Source: Hydractinia symbiolongicarpus
Taxonomy: Eukaryota; Cnidaria; Hydrozoa; Anthoathecata; Hydractiniidae
Length of the DNA: 64,000 bases
Direction: 5' to 3'
Assembly (NCBI RefSeq): GCF_029227915.1
Contig: NC_079886.1
Span: forward strand, 18,948,501 to 19,012,500
The notes below the pieces were generated by a model, which was given only the letters and a program-made list of their open reading frames with translations, did not search any database and was not told where the DNA came from. The position numbers were made by a program, and so were the translations under genes. Below are positions 10,941-22,523 of the stretch, piece after piece (within the stretch, counting starts at the first letter, position 1; every line of letters starts with the position of its first letter).

Positions 10941-12663
10941 TTACTCACACTGTTGTTCTGTAATGTTGCTGTGCATGAAAGTGAAATAAAAGTGTGTTAG
11001 CTCAGGCAAAGTAATTCTGTTCCATTTTTCCTTTTGAAAAACTATTGTTTCCACATGTCGGTCAACTTTTGTATAAACAATAAAATCAATTTCATTGACT
11101 TGTGTTACTGCCATCACACCTTGACATTGGTGAAAATAATTATGTCTTTCTTTGAGTTTTGGCTTGCCATTCGATATTTGTAAAAAAAAATTTTTATCTT
11201 TGCATGCGTCAGAAATAGAGCAATCCTTTTTTGAATATGGGCACTTCACCTCAATCAATCGAGCATTCCCATTCAAAGTTGTTGCGCCATCAGGACTTGC
11301 ACCTAACCACGGCCATTTTGGATTAATAACGAAACCACATTTTTCGACTTCAATATTTTTCTCGGTTTGATACCAGTTTAGAGCATTAACTTCTCTAAGC
11401 CCATTTGCAGGCCTCTGATGTAAAGTTTTTATTTTTATTTAGACATTTTTGTAATATGCTTTTTGGATGTATATTTTTTCTTCTATTTATAATAGATCCA
11501 AAATTGGATGATGTTATGCGTTTCTTTCTTTCTGTGTACCACATATCACATTTATACTGAGTACATGTGGATTTTTCTATGTCTCGAACTTGTTCGGCAT
11601 TGACATGAATGAAATTGTTTACAAATGACTTTTGCTCATCTGATAACTCTGCTATTTCTGGTTCAAAGTCAAGAGCCTGCAAAAATAAATTAACTGTCGG
11701 ACGTAATTCAACTGTTTCACTGTTTGTCTGTTCAAAATTAAATTCTTTTATAGATGTGTCATAAAATGATGATGGTTTATAGTCATTTCCTTGTAATAAA
11801 TATGCCATTGAAGTTCCTTGCCCTATTTCAAATAAGTCTGTCGCTAATTTTTTGACTTTTTCGGTTGAGGGCTCATGTGCAAACAGTGGTGTAGAACAAA
11901 ATTTTCTATTTCCTGTGACCAACGGTCTTTTGCGACTTTCATTTGTGTCTTTCGTAAGGTCTGCTTTCTCGAATGCCATTGCAGAAAATTTTATTGGTGC
12001 AGAATTTGCACTTTCTCCAGGTACATGCCATTTTTGTAACAAATCTGTGCATGTCTTGTCATCAGGGACAATTTTTAAGTCCAACTGTTTGTATTCAACC
12101 AATTGAAATAGAACTGCTGCGACATGCTTACAGCATCCTCCTGCTCCAGCTTTACATAAACATTTCGCATACAAAATATCACCACTTCTTTGACACAGGT
12201 GGACATAAACAGAATATTTTTCTCTTTTCATGGAAGCAGCTACAAAACATTTCACAAGAAAAGTTAATTTTTCAGCCATAACATTACTTTTAACTCTCAC
12301 TTTCTTCACGTAGCTCTCCTTGAATAGTTGGTATCCAAGAATTTTATGCTTTGTAGCACCCTTCGGCTTGCTATCACAGCTATTTCCAAGAACTAAATAT
12401 TTGTGAATTTTCTCCTGGGTGATCGAAGGCATAGCTGCAAGATCAGTTGACCATTGACTTATATCTTCGTGTGTTCTTTCCTCCACTTCTTCGTCCCTCT
12501 CGGCATTTGTTAATTCTTTAAAAACAGGTCTTGGTACCACACAAGAGCTTTGAGAAAAGCTAGGCCCAAGATCTGTAGAGCTTAAAATTATATCTAAATC
12601 TGTATCCTTATTTATTACTTCCATTTCGACTTCTTTCACTCCTAAAACCTCACTAACTAACAA
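10941..12663 (-). pseudogene. SWIM zinc-finger / YqaJ exonuclease gene of ISL2EU element, one frameshift
   Basis: The first part (12663 to 11395, 422 codons) contains a SWIM zinc finger, KCLCKAGAGGCCKH, and ends in ...SEACKWA then TAG. The reading continues in another frame from about 11404 to the stop at 10941. That part has the YqaJ hallmarks PKWPWLGASPDG, LIEVKCP and KLKERHNYFHQCQGVMA (Lys/Glu and Gln residues of the PD-(D/E)xK fold). The expected join is ACKWGLREVNALNW, so about two bases are missing (or one is extra) at 11398-11404. No plausible intron spans the break. The protein is thought to be the accessory nuclease of ISL2EU elements. The break implies a recently inactivated copy, or a base-call error, since the TIRs and transposase are intact. 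Confidence 0.85.
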
Positions 12664-12833
12664 TATTTAAATGTTTACATCAATAACACGGGTTTTGGAT
12701 AAGGGAGATAATGATTTTCTTGAGGAGATTTGAAAATTATCACAAACAATAACGGCTTTTTGTTATTATCGCCACAATAAAAAGAATGCTGTTATTTATT
12801 TACAAACTCTCGCTTCTGGGAGGGAAAACTGTA

Positions 12834-12888
12834 GAATACAACTACCATAATGCATTGCGAATTAGCCGTATAGAGGGAACGGGGAATT
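12834..12888 (-). repeat. Right TIR of ISL2EU element
   Basis: Ends ...GAACGGGGAATT and is the exact inverse of the left TIR at 9190-9244. Confidence 0.93.
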
Positions 12889-13323
12889 ACCCCTACCAAA
12901 ACTTGTAATAATAAAATTATGAAATAATTCAGAAACACAGGCTACTAGACTCTTTTGCTTTGGTTTCCTATACCAAAGAAACAAACGAACGGACAAACAA
13001 AACAAATAAAAACATAAACAACTAAATAAATAAATAAAAGTAGTTATACAAACGTAGGTATTTTCTCTACTAATTTTATCACACATATGTACAAAATAAA
13101 TTAGCTTTTTAAAAAAAATAGTAAATCAAAAATATCAATATAAAAATCAAAATCAAATAAAATTAAAAATCGAAGAAAAAAGAAAGGATAGGAAGAAGAT
13201 TCGGATGCACTGAAGTGACAAAACACTGTCAAGATAAGATCCTGTGTTTTTTTATGAAACAGCTTACATTGTAAGCTCTTCTCTTCAATCTTCTCCACAT
13301 CTTACGTGTACTCCTTAACGTGA
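12889..13323. other. Intergenic / 3' flank of the nine-exon gene
   Basis: Very AT-rich sequence with AATAAATAAATAAA-like runs near 13027. It probably holds the 3' untranslated region of the gene that ends at 13324. No coding feature seen. Confidence 0.4.
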
Positions 13324-16300
13324 TCAGTATACCCTATTTCCACTTGCTGTTCTGTTAAGTGAGTGTGTCATGGTGTTAAAGGGTACATACGGGTTGGTAA
13401 GCGTGACAGTTTTCGCCAGTGGTGACCGATGTGAATGAGCAGAAGTGTTTTCAGGATATGTGGAAAATCGTCTAAAACGAAAACGAAAATGCATATATTA
13501 TGTTTAAAATTTTGATTTTTTATAATTCAAAATTATATGTATTATTTTTAAATTTTGAATTTTTGTGGTTCAAAAACTTTATCCCAGCTTTATGATAGGT
13601 GTAAAAAGCTCTGATAGAGATTTATTTTTGTGAGCTTCTATTGGCCCATAATTGTCACGTGATAGAAAGACATGTTTTTACAGCATTGGATAGCGTCTTT
13701 AAAAGGCGGAGGAGGTAGGACCAATCACCCACCACATTGATTAACTCCGAAGAAGAAGTGTAGAGAAATTTCAAGCACTATATCGAGATGTTTCATTGCG
13801 TTTCGTAAAAAAGAACAAAAACGCAGAACAAAAACCAAAACTAACGTATGCATCTTACGAGTGTGTTCGAGCAGTTGACTCCGCACGAGGTTGCTTCTCT
13901 CGACTAAGGACATCACGTGACATAGCCCATGCAACACATCCAGTGTAACCAGGTATATATGGTTTTCTAAATAAAGTATTATATACACAAGTCATTTTAT
14001 ACTAGCCTACTTTGCTTTTAACAATACTTGAACTGATCTCATCAAGAATAAAATATTCAGGCAAATGGTTTTAACAACCTTGAAAAACTTTTGAATGGAA
14101 ATTTAGTCGCTCTCCATTGAATTGGATTAGTTTTTACGTGAATTTAATTTTTAAAATGATTCCAATGTTATTACCTTTTAACATTACTTTCAATGTTATA
14201 AATAAGTTTTATTATTTTGGACAGAATTTAGCAACACGGTTGCTATGGCAACTCTAAAAATAGAATTTCAAAAAATTTCCTATAAAAAGTTGCCAAAATA
14301 GAAAAATAATAAAGTCACTAGGTCTCCTTTTGAAGCAGTACTTTAGGAATCTATATCACATTACCCGTATATGTCTGTCCGTCATGTAAAATTGTACCGA
14401 GAGTAAAAGCAAGACACACGAAATGCAGTGAAAAAGACGGTCGAACCCGTGGATTGTTGCACGGCTTATTACAATAAAATAGTGAGCCTAATAGTTAAAA
14501 AAATTCACAAACTTTTTACATATACCTCGATGTTTCTTGATATTTCGGCAACTGTGTCCTCACTACAGTGGCAGGTGTAAATACTTCATTCTCTATATCT
14601 TTCTCACCCATTCCACTAATGCTTCCCCTATTAAAAAAAATCTTACGAGTAAAAAACATTCCACAATACTAGACCATCGAAACCAGCTTTTAAATAGCCG
14701 GCAAAAATAATTTTGTTAGGATACTTGTATCAGCGAGAAAATCGCTGTGATTCTTAGGTTTTTATAAGCAACACAAAATTTTGGGTGACATACAATGTTT
14801 CTTAAGTTTGTAGCCAATCAAGATTGGCCAAAAAATCGCGAGACTAATCCCTCTAAAGTAGTATATAATCGAGAATAGGACACATACTGGTAATTCGGGA
14901 TCTGATTAGATTTTTTCGCAATGCTGCAACTGAAAAACAAATAAAAAAATTAAATTATTTACAACCAATACATTGTTATTCATGTAATTATGTAACCAGA
15001 TCCATTTCTGTTTACTATGAGCGCCGAAAAGATGTTGAAATACAACACAAATGCAAGTGCTAAAAATATCTTTCATCGATTTAACTAATCATATACCGCA
15101 TAAGATTCAGTTAATGAATTATATTGCACCAAAAAAAATTCTCACAATGCAATTGGTCGCTTGACAAAATAGCCATCTCTAGATTGACAGATGTCCCACT
15201 GTTGATTGCAACGCTAAAACAGATGGTAAAGCTTGCAGATTTACAAAGATTAGCATAACAAGCGTTACTATGGAAATGGTGCACATTTATTTTTGTTTAA
15301 ATAAAATACCTGAAAAGATTCTGTTTTTCTATTATACTTTCTGCGCTGCCCATAAAGATCTCGTGTGTCATGACGAGAAGGTGGCAGGGGCGGAGTTCTT
15401 GATGGAGAAAGAATATTCTTCCAGTTAACACCTTCATATAACCTAAACAACACAAATAATGTGTAAATTGTTTTAAAATCACATTTGATAGAATTCTGTC
15501 GTTAAAATGCATTCTTGCATATATATTTCTTTTTTAGCTTTTAAGTGTGCAGAAACATTCATCACCTCTGCGTTGTTGTTTTATAAAATTGTTCCATGGT
15601 GACACGATGTAATTTTTCCTCATCATTTTTCAGATTATCAATAATCTTTGCATCACTGATCTAAAGATAAAACCATCAAAATTCATGCATTACATGGACA
15701 TTTAGACAAACTTTTCTGTATTGTTTTACAGATACTCCACAAAAGGCAAGAATCACCTTTTTCTCAGCTGGTGATATTGAAGAAGTTGGTGCATAATCAT
15801 CATACAGTTCTTCTTCTAAAAGGTCCAAAAAAATTGAAATTATAATACGATGATGATTTTTTAATTTTTATGCAATTTTTATGGCACAATTTAGAAAAGT
15901 TAGTATCAACTTAGCCCGTGGAAAATCTTACTGGGGAACACCTGCGTGCCTAATTCCTGTGTCGTTATTAAATGCAACCTTGGCCACCTATTAACCCAAA
16001 ATAATGAAATTCACTTGAACGGAAGTTATTACTATGATCAAAGGTGCAATTATAATTTTTTTATTACAAATCCTCGGATTTTAAATTATTTCACAGGTAG
16101 ACAAGCAGACAGACATATTTTTTTACCTTCCCTATCTAATTCCCAAGGTGATTTACACCTTTCAACCAGCTCTTTATCCTCCAGCGTAAGTTTTTCAACA
16201 AATTTGGAAACTTCTTTTGGTCGTATTTCTTCTTCCTGATTGACTAATGGCAAATGCGGTTGATAAACATCATATGTTGCTTCACCACCAGGACTTGGGA

Positions 16301-17569
16301 AATGACTAAAACATGTGAATATACAAAAAAAATATTCATTGAATATATATTTAGACATTATATATGGAATGGGTTAATTAAAAGCTGCATATACTTGCCT
16401 ATTGACAGATATCCAACAACGAAATATCTGCCTTGCTTTATCTCAGAAATTAATTTATCTATATATAAATCAAGATTTATATACCATGTGTGGCTACTTA
16501 TCTGAATAGGGGCACTTATTTAAGTCAATTCAGTTCCAACACGTTTATTAACAACAACAAAAAATCCATGTGCCAAAAAATAAAATCAACTATCAAATAA
16601 CTACAGGCTAAGGCTAATGATACTACTGTTCTGGAATTTGACATTTTTAAACTTGCTACATATCAGGTTAACTTACTTTATTACCTTTTGTTAACTTTCC
16701 ATTAAATGTCTGCATTCTGTATGCGTTTTACTAACAATAGTTATATACTCAGTTAGTAAAGGTTATCAATCATTCTACTCTAACAGCACTTCTTTCTTCT
16801 TTGTACTATCCTAAGTATTACAAAAACAGTATATATAAAACTTGTAGGAAATAGATATTTTGGAAGTTCATTATTTGTTTAATCTAGTTTAAAGTTAATT
16901 CATCTTTACATTATGCTAGTGAATAAAATCACAAATGTTGTTACAAAGAAGTTAAACTATGATGGCATCTTGCAAATTTATAATATTATGCTACTACCAT
17001 CTGTGTAGTTATTACTCTAAATATCTCTTTTACCAGAAATAACAGCTCTCGCAAAGACTAGCCCAATCCTGAGAAATGAGAAACTAGCTGAGTTCCACAA
17101 AATGTTTGTCTAGCTGAGTAGTATTACATCTCACATAGAAAACAATGTTATCTTTCTTATTATTTGCAGTAAAAAATAACCAAAATAAGATATATATATA
17201 TATAAAATACATAAAAAAGATTTTTTTTATAAATTATGCGTTTATAAATGTATTCTATTTATTGTAATTAGTTATTGCAACGTTGCACAAGTGTTACTTT
17301 TCATTAATATACTTAAAAAGAGGTGCTTTCTTGACAAAAACGTACCTTATTGTTTCAACAAGAGGAGTTTGTGCTTGCATTTTAATATAAGGTAGTTCTT
17401 TTTCTACTTTTGCATGTTTCATGGTGCTCATCAAAGTATCCAAAAATTCATCTTTTTGAGACGACTTTCTCTGATATGCAGTTAACAAGCATTTCTTGCA
17501 TGTTTGGATAGAGTAGATTGTTTTGCCATAAACATCGAATGAGTGTTGAAGATGTGAACATGTGGACAT
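13324..17569 (-). CDS. Uncharacterised nine-exon gene, 349 aa
   Basis: Exons: 17569-17346, 16305-16127, 15815-15757, 15660-15566, 15442-15310, 15213-15146, 14929-14888 (42 nt), 14627-14526, 13471-13324. All are GT-AG and phases give exactly 350 codons. The protein starts MSTCSHLQHSF with several early cysteines (C-S-H, C-K-K-C). A charged helical middle (EVSKFVEKLTLEDKELVE) follows, then a Pro-rich SPSRTPPLPPSRH segment, a WDICQSRDGYFVKRP patch and KKSNQIPNYQGSISG. It ends TNPYVPFNTMTHSL...NRVY. No signal peptide, membrane span or known catalytic motif is visible. The IPNYQGSISG patch and short Pro/Tyr motifs are loosely reminiscent of ciliary microtubule inner proteins, which is only a guess. 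If exon 6 is not spliced, a 253-aa form ending at 15142 would result. Confidence 0.72.
14360..14470. repeat. Dispersed repeat with CCGTATA...GTCTGTC motif
   Basis: ACCCGTATATGTCTGTCCGTC...CACGAAATGCAGTG recurs with changes at 35036-35160 (ACCCGTATACGTCTGTC...ACGAAATGCGGTA). Related CAGACAGAC-rich stretches lie at 60.4-61.15 kb. It is an intronic or intergenic repeat of unknown class. Confidence 0.5.
17030..17250. repeat. Dispersed ~220-bp repeat, copy 1
   Basis: The blocks CCTGAGAAATGAGAAACTAGCTGAG, CTCACATAGAAAACAATG, an AT-microsatellite and TGCGTTTATAAATG recur in the same order at 22770-23000. A shorter relative with TAGCTGAGCGATTT lies at 18430-18560. No coding sense. Confidence 0.5.
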
Positions 17570-20385
17570 ACTTTAAATTTCTTAAATAAAAGTACATAAA
17601 TACAAGTTTTTCATCTTTTACCTATCATCTCGCATGCAAGATATTTCGAATGTAAATTTGCACAATTTATTCATTTTCAGGAAGATTTTCTTGGTACATG
17701 ACCTACAAAAATCACACATCAGATATTTTAATGGAACATTTGCTATCAATACCATGTACCAATTATTGTATTGTGTATAATTATATTATATGTATTATAA
17801 TCAGAACAAAACTTAGCGTAAACCGTTTTTCTAAAAAGAGAAAAACTCATGAAAAGCGTGTTTCCAAATAATTTTCATGGAAACTATCTTTTTCAACACT
17901 AAAAAAAAATGACAAATTTAATTCCTGCAAAAATTAATCCCCATAAGGTACTAAATCTTCACTAATACATAAAAATACATGGCAAGGTGGGGATTAAAGT
18001 TCTTAATAAAGCCATTACTTTTAGTAGTTTTTTGTACAGTTACAACAAACCAATACATCAAAATCCCAAAAATTACATTATTTTTCAACATAAAACACAA
18101 TTTCGAAAAGGAACACTGTCAGTGGTACGAGATAGCAACACCTAACACTTCATCAATATTAGACACTGATACAAAAATGCAACAAATTTGTGCTTGTTCT
18201 TTTAAAGCTGAGTTGATCAAAATAATAAAAAAGCAGGGTTACAGTACATGATTTTGATAAAACAGTAGCTAATTGTTAGTAATTTATCATTGGTTATCTT
18301 TGTCATTTCAATATCCTTAACCTATAAAGAAAAACCTTTATTTACTAAAGAAATTTTCAAGACAAAATTTTCTGAGAGTACTTAAATAATCATACTAAGA
18401 AATTCTTAGTAGTCTTAGTATATTAGTAACATAGAGCGATCTCTCTCACGCACAAAAAGATGGGATAATAGCTGAACCAATAACTGCTCTCCCAGTTTCA
18501 CATAAAAGTTTTTCTAGCTGAGCGATTTTGATTTCCAAACTCAGTACCTACTCTTAAGTATCTAGCTAGCTAGCTAGAGGTACTTCAACCTTAAAAAAGA
18601 GGCTTTATCTCTGAGAAACAAATACGACCTTAAAATTATTTGAAGATATGTCCACCATTCAGGATGGAACTATAATCATGAATAAAACTCCTATCTAGCA
18701 GCGGTACGAAAAGCGAAAAGACCTGTTGTGTCCAGCGTTGTGTAATGATGGCTGCTTCATGTTCATTTCTCTTTCACTCGCTGTCCCAACTGCCTGCATT
18801 GTGTTTCAACGTGCAATATTAAAAGTATCCGAGAAAGTCATATAAACAAATTTTAGGGCCGCGGTTTAGGTCGTATCCATGCAACACTTCAAACTCAAGT
18901 AAAGGGCCCAGCGCAGAGACCAAACTGACCAAGGGACTCTCTCCATGAGCGGTGAAAAGGCCTTACTGGAAGGGGGGGGGGCGTAATCGAGTATTTAAAT
19001 ATGCCATAGGGATGTTTTTATAAGAAAAATTAAGGGTGACCACTCGTTTCCAAAAAGTATATTCCATAGATCTTTGTAAGTATTAATTCTCTCGTCTCCA
19101 AGGTCTTTGGCCGCTCAGATCCCTTTTACGGACCAATCATTTATTCACAACATATAAATGGTTGCAAAGCGGAAATACTTTGATACTTTTGATAAGTCGA
19201 TATTTGCAGGTTTCTGGCTAACTACTTTGAAAATTTAATTGCGTTTACCTGGAAAATTACGAGATCTTGGAAATTTATGTCGATTCGGATAAACAGTTAG
19301 ATGTGCATATTTTACATGGCTAGCCTCACAAATATCGGAGATATACCTTATCTCCAGAAGTAGCCTTGACTTAGATGGGGAGTCCTGAAGTATGTAATGT
19401 TAATTTTAAGTTACAAAGACTAAATTAAGGTCTGCCCAATTAGGGTTCGGCATATCTCAAGAAAAGTCTGATTTTCGCTAATTATCACTAGACATCAAGC
19501 TCTAGCACGAAATCCAATTGAACATTTCCCTAATCTTCATTTTTTAAGAAACTGCACCACTTTCACTGGTTTTTATAGTTTCATCGAACTTTGATAGAAC
19601 TGTTACTTGACACACGTACACATTCGGTCGGCTATCTAATTGCCATCATTCTTGTTTAGTGGTGAAGAGTAAGGGCAAGAGTAACGTGAAATTGTTACGT
19701 TGCGACGTAGCTTAGTGTTCATCTCTTGCACTTTGTGCGGGAGGCGGGATTCGATTACACTTAACAAATTAATATGGCTAACTGAACTCTAGCCCTAGCT
19801 TAACCTAAGCCATGTGAGGGAAATTAGAGAGATGGCACAATGTGTGGGTTGTTGGATGTTGCAGGGAGTTGTCTTTGTTGATCTCTTTTTTGTGTACCCC
19901 TGGGACGGCGAAAAAGCGTAGCACAGAGACAAGATGCCCTGGGACGAGGTTGCTTCCGTAAGCATTTGAAAAGTGTGAATGAAAAAAGAAACTACCACTC
20001 GACTTATGAACACATCAATGTTATAACATGATTTACTCAAAATCGCATTCTTTTGAATGGTATCAAAAATGCACCTCCCCAAGTTTGGCCCATTTAAAAA
20101 AGAAAACTGGTTCGGCACAATTTTTTGAGTTCCTCTTTCTATGGAAGTACGTTCATAACTATTTTATTGCGTCAAGTGATGGAACTGTTGAAGAGGATAA
20201 AAAAACACAACGTTTACTGCTATTTACTTCAAAATTTTTTGTTAAACTAGATAGTAAAATTAGAAGGCCTCTTGAAAATGGGAAAATGAATCCACAAAAA
20301 TTTAACCCCCGGGAAAACCAAACCCAGGGGCACGAAAGACTACTTTCGAACCAAAAGGCGCCCTATGGTGTCACTTTTTCACTTT

Positions 20386-20397
20386 CAAGATGGCTGC
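20386..20397 (+). promoter_or_regulatory. YY1-like promoter element, speculative
   Basis: CAAGATGGCTGC fits the YY1 motif often placed just downstream of animal transcription starts. It lies about 2.1 kb upstream of the CDV3 start codon and could head an untranslated first exon. No splice proof was possible. Confidence 0.2.
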
Positions 20398-21082
20398 TTC
20401 AACATGGCACACGCTAAACATTTCCGCAGACTTTCTTCCTTTTTAACTTTTAAAGTTAGCATTATATATATATTGTTTTTGGTCTCTTAATACACTAATT
20501 GACTGATAGAAAAATTTAAATATGTTTAATATATGAGATTGTGTAAGTTAAATTCGCGAAAAGTCAAAATGAGAGGACCAGGTGTGGTTTTTGCTGTGTT
20601 TGGGATGAGTCATGTCATTTTTTTCCTGAGTTTGTTTGCTTGTGAAGTCATCTTTGTTTAAGCATAATTTTTTATGGTTTGTTTTGTGGGACTAAGATTT
20701 TACATAACCAGACCAAACAAGGCATTTCCCTGTCCTGTTTTCTATTGTTTTATCATCTTTTCTGGTAAAATCTTTAGGCCATACTTGGTAATTCCAGAAC
20801 TGTACATAAAGTCTCGGATAAGAGATCGCAATTCAAACAGCAGTTTAAAAGGCTTGTTGCATGGGAAAGTAACAGAAATTCAAAATCTACTAATCTATAA
20901 TCTCTATTATAAGTTATCTCTGACTGAATAAACCGTTAATGCACATTTCTGTCACAAGAATCGGTTGACATGAACTCTGTGTTAGTAAGTTTACGTAAGG
21001 TTCTAATATAAAACATCAGTGTTTTACTATAATCTGAAAGTATATATATATTTTTTTAATTTTAAAATAGATTCATGCCTTT

Positions 21083-21325
21083 TCAGTTGAAATTTGGAGG
21101 ACTTTTTTGAAATGCCGAACTCGCCTGAAAATGCCCTTTAATTTCTCCAACGTTTTCTGGCAAGTCTTTGCCCTTATCTTTTAAGGTTAGGCAGATGTCA
21201 CAAGTACTTGGTGTTACAATGTGGTCTGTGATATTTGAATCTTTTTCAGAATCTTCTGTCTGAACATCATCCATTCCATCTACATCTTTGTTTTTGCAGT
21301 TTTCATGAACCTCTTCTGGTCGCAT
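21083..21325 (-). CDS. Possible terminal exon of an unidentified minus-strand gene
   Basis: An open frame of 80 codons ends in TGA and follows an acceptor-like CTCCTTTTAG immediately before its first ATG. The sequence is acidic and polar (VDGMDDVQTEDSEKD), with a CDICLTLKDKGK stretch and ...KSPPNFN at the end. Composition looks protein-like, but no upstream exon or family was recognised. It may be fortuitous. Confidence 0.25.
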   Translation of the reverse strand: MRPEEVHENCKNKDVDGMDDVQTEDSEKDSNITDHIVTPSTCDICLTLKDKGKDLPENVGEIKGHFQASSAFQKSPPNFN

Positions 21326-22523
21326 CTAAAAGGAGCATGGAACCTTAAAAAAAGATTTGTTTATGGTAGGCCAGTCAATGCATAGCAGTAGTAAACATTA
21401 ATATTATGCAGGTTGTCACCTTTACCAGTGTAGAAATACATCATCTAAGAAAGCTGTTGCGCATAGAAAATCAATAGAAGAAACACATTGTGTGGCAGGA
21501 AACAACACACTTGCTAAATGGATCTTGTTGTGCAACATTGGAAGCATAGAGTTTTAACAAAATGTCAGCCTCTTTGTGATCATGAGACATCATGTGTTGC
21601 TTAAGCACAATGTTGATTCAGTGCTGATGACTTATACATCTGACCAGTTACCGGTTTTCATTGCCTTATTTTCTTGTTTTATCACATACGCGTTTACTAA
21701 TAAAAAAATTTTTTTCAAGATAATTCAAGGCTGCTCAATCATTGCATTCAAGGTCATACATATGGCAAAATATAAAAGAATGAGGCAATCTTGCTTCTTA
21801 CAAGTCTACACAGAGCCTGTTCTTGTCCCTTAAGGGTCAGTACTAAATGGAAAAATGTTGATTATTATGGCTAAGCTAAGCTAACATCAATAATATGTTA
21901 ATGTCTTCTGGCCGACCCACATATGGTACTAAAAAACTAGTGGGTGGTATTTTGTTTTTGAATGCTAATATGGTATTCTTTTACTTCTTTTCAATTATAT
22001 CCATCAAGCAGCTTCTTAATTTTTGTAACTTCTATGCCTAAAAAATGTTAAGGGACATCTCCATCAGCGCTGGAGACGAGGTAGAGGAGGCCTACGTTAT
22101 ATTTGGAACTAAAAATGAATTTACTTATGACACTCGAGTCAACTGACTGACTAAGTGACTTATTTCTGTCATTTTTTACACATGATGTGCTATACTTACT
22201 CTTCTATTCCCAACAATTTTACACTGTTGAAACAGCGCCCATACAGTGTTCCTGATGTCATCCTATTTCTGATGTCTATACTATGTATTATATGAACATT
22301 GTTTCAATGTCATGTTCCGTTTGGGATACATAATTTCTAATATAGATGTGAATTTTTATCTTTTTTATTTTATTTGTTTTCGTACTTTTTCAAATTTTTA
22401 ATATTTCATCAGGATGTTATTATTAGCAATGCTGTGAGTATTTAAATACTTATCCTGTATAAAGATTGTTTAAAATAAAAAAATGTATTTTTGTTGTTAT
22501 AGTATAGACCTTGTAATATTGTC

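Larger units (their letters stand above)
9190..12888. mobile_element. ISL2EU (IS4EU) DNA transposon, full length
   Basis: The two ends carry 55-bp inverted repeats, 9190-9244 and 12834-12888, identical on inspection. Between them lie a THAP/DDE transposase on the plus strand and a SWIM-YqaJ nuclease gene on the minus strand, arranged convergently. This two-gene content is the hallmark of the ISL2EU superfamily. The outer edges fit a 2-bp AT target duplication (AT|tcccc...ggga|AT), although AT is palindromic and the assignment is not unique. Identity of the TIRs and the intact transposase indicate a recent insertion. The empty site would read about ...TTTGATAA-AT-TACCCC. Confidence 0.92.
17570..22523. 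other. Long intergenic region, mostly without recognisable genes
   Basis: No multi-exon gene could be built. Seen here: a dispersed repeat at 18430-18560, a CCTGGGACGAGG half-element at 19937-19952, a YY1-like CAAGATGGCTGC at 20386-20397 that could mark a transcription start for the downstream CDV3 gene, and a possible minus-strand terminal exon at 21083-21325. A poly-G run is at about 18970. Confidence 0.4.

Noticed and set aside
17979-18251. 90-codon plus-strand open frame with a hydrophobic start
   Set aside because: No splice partner, no recognisable motif, and sequence typical of AT-rich chance frames.
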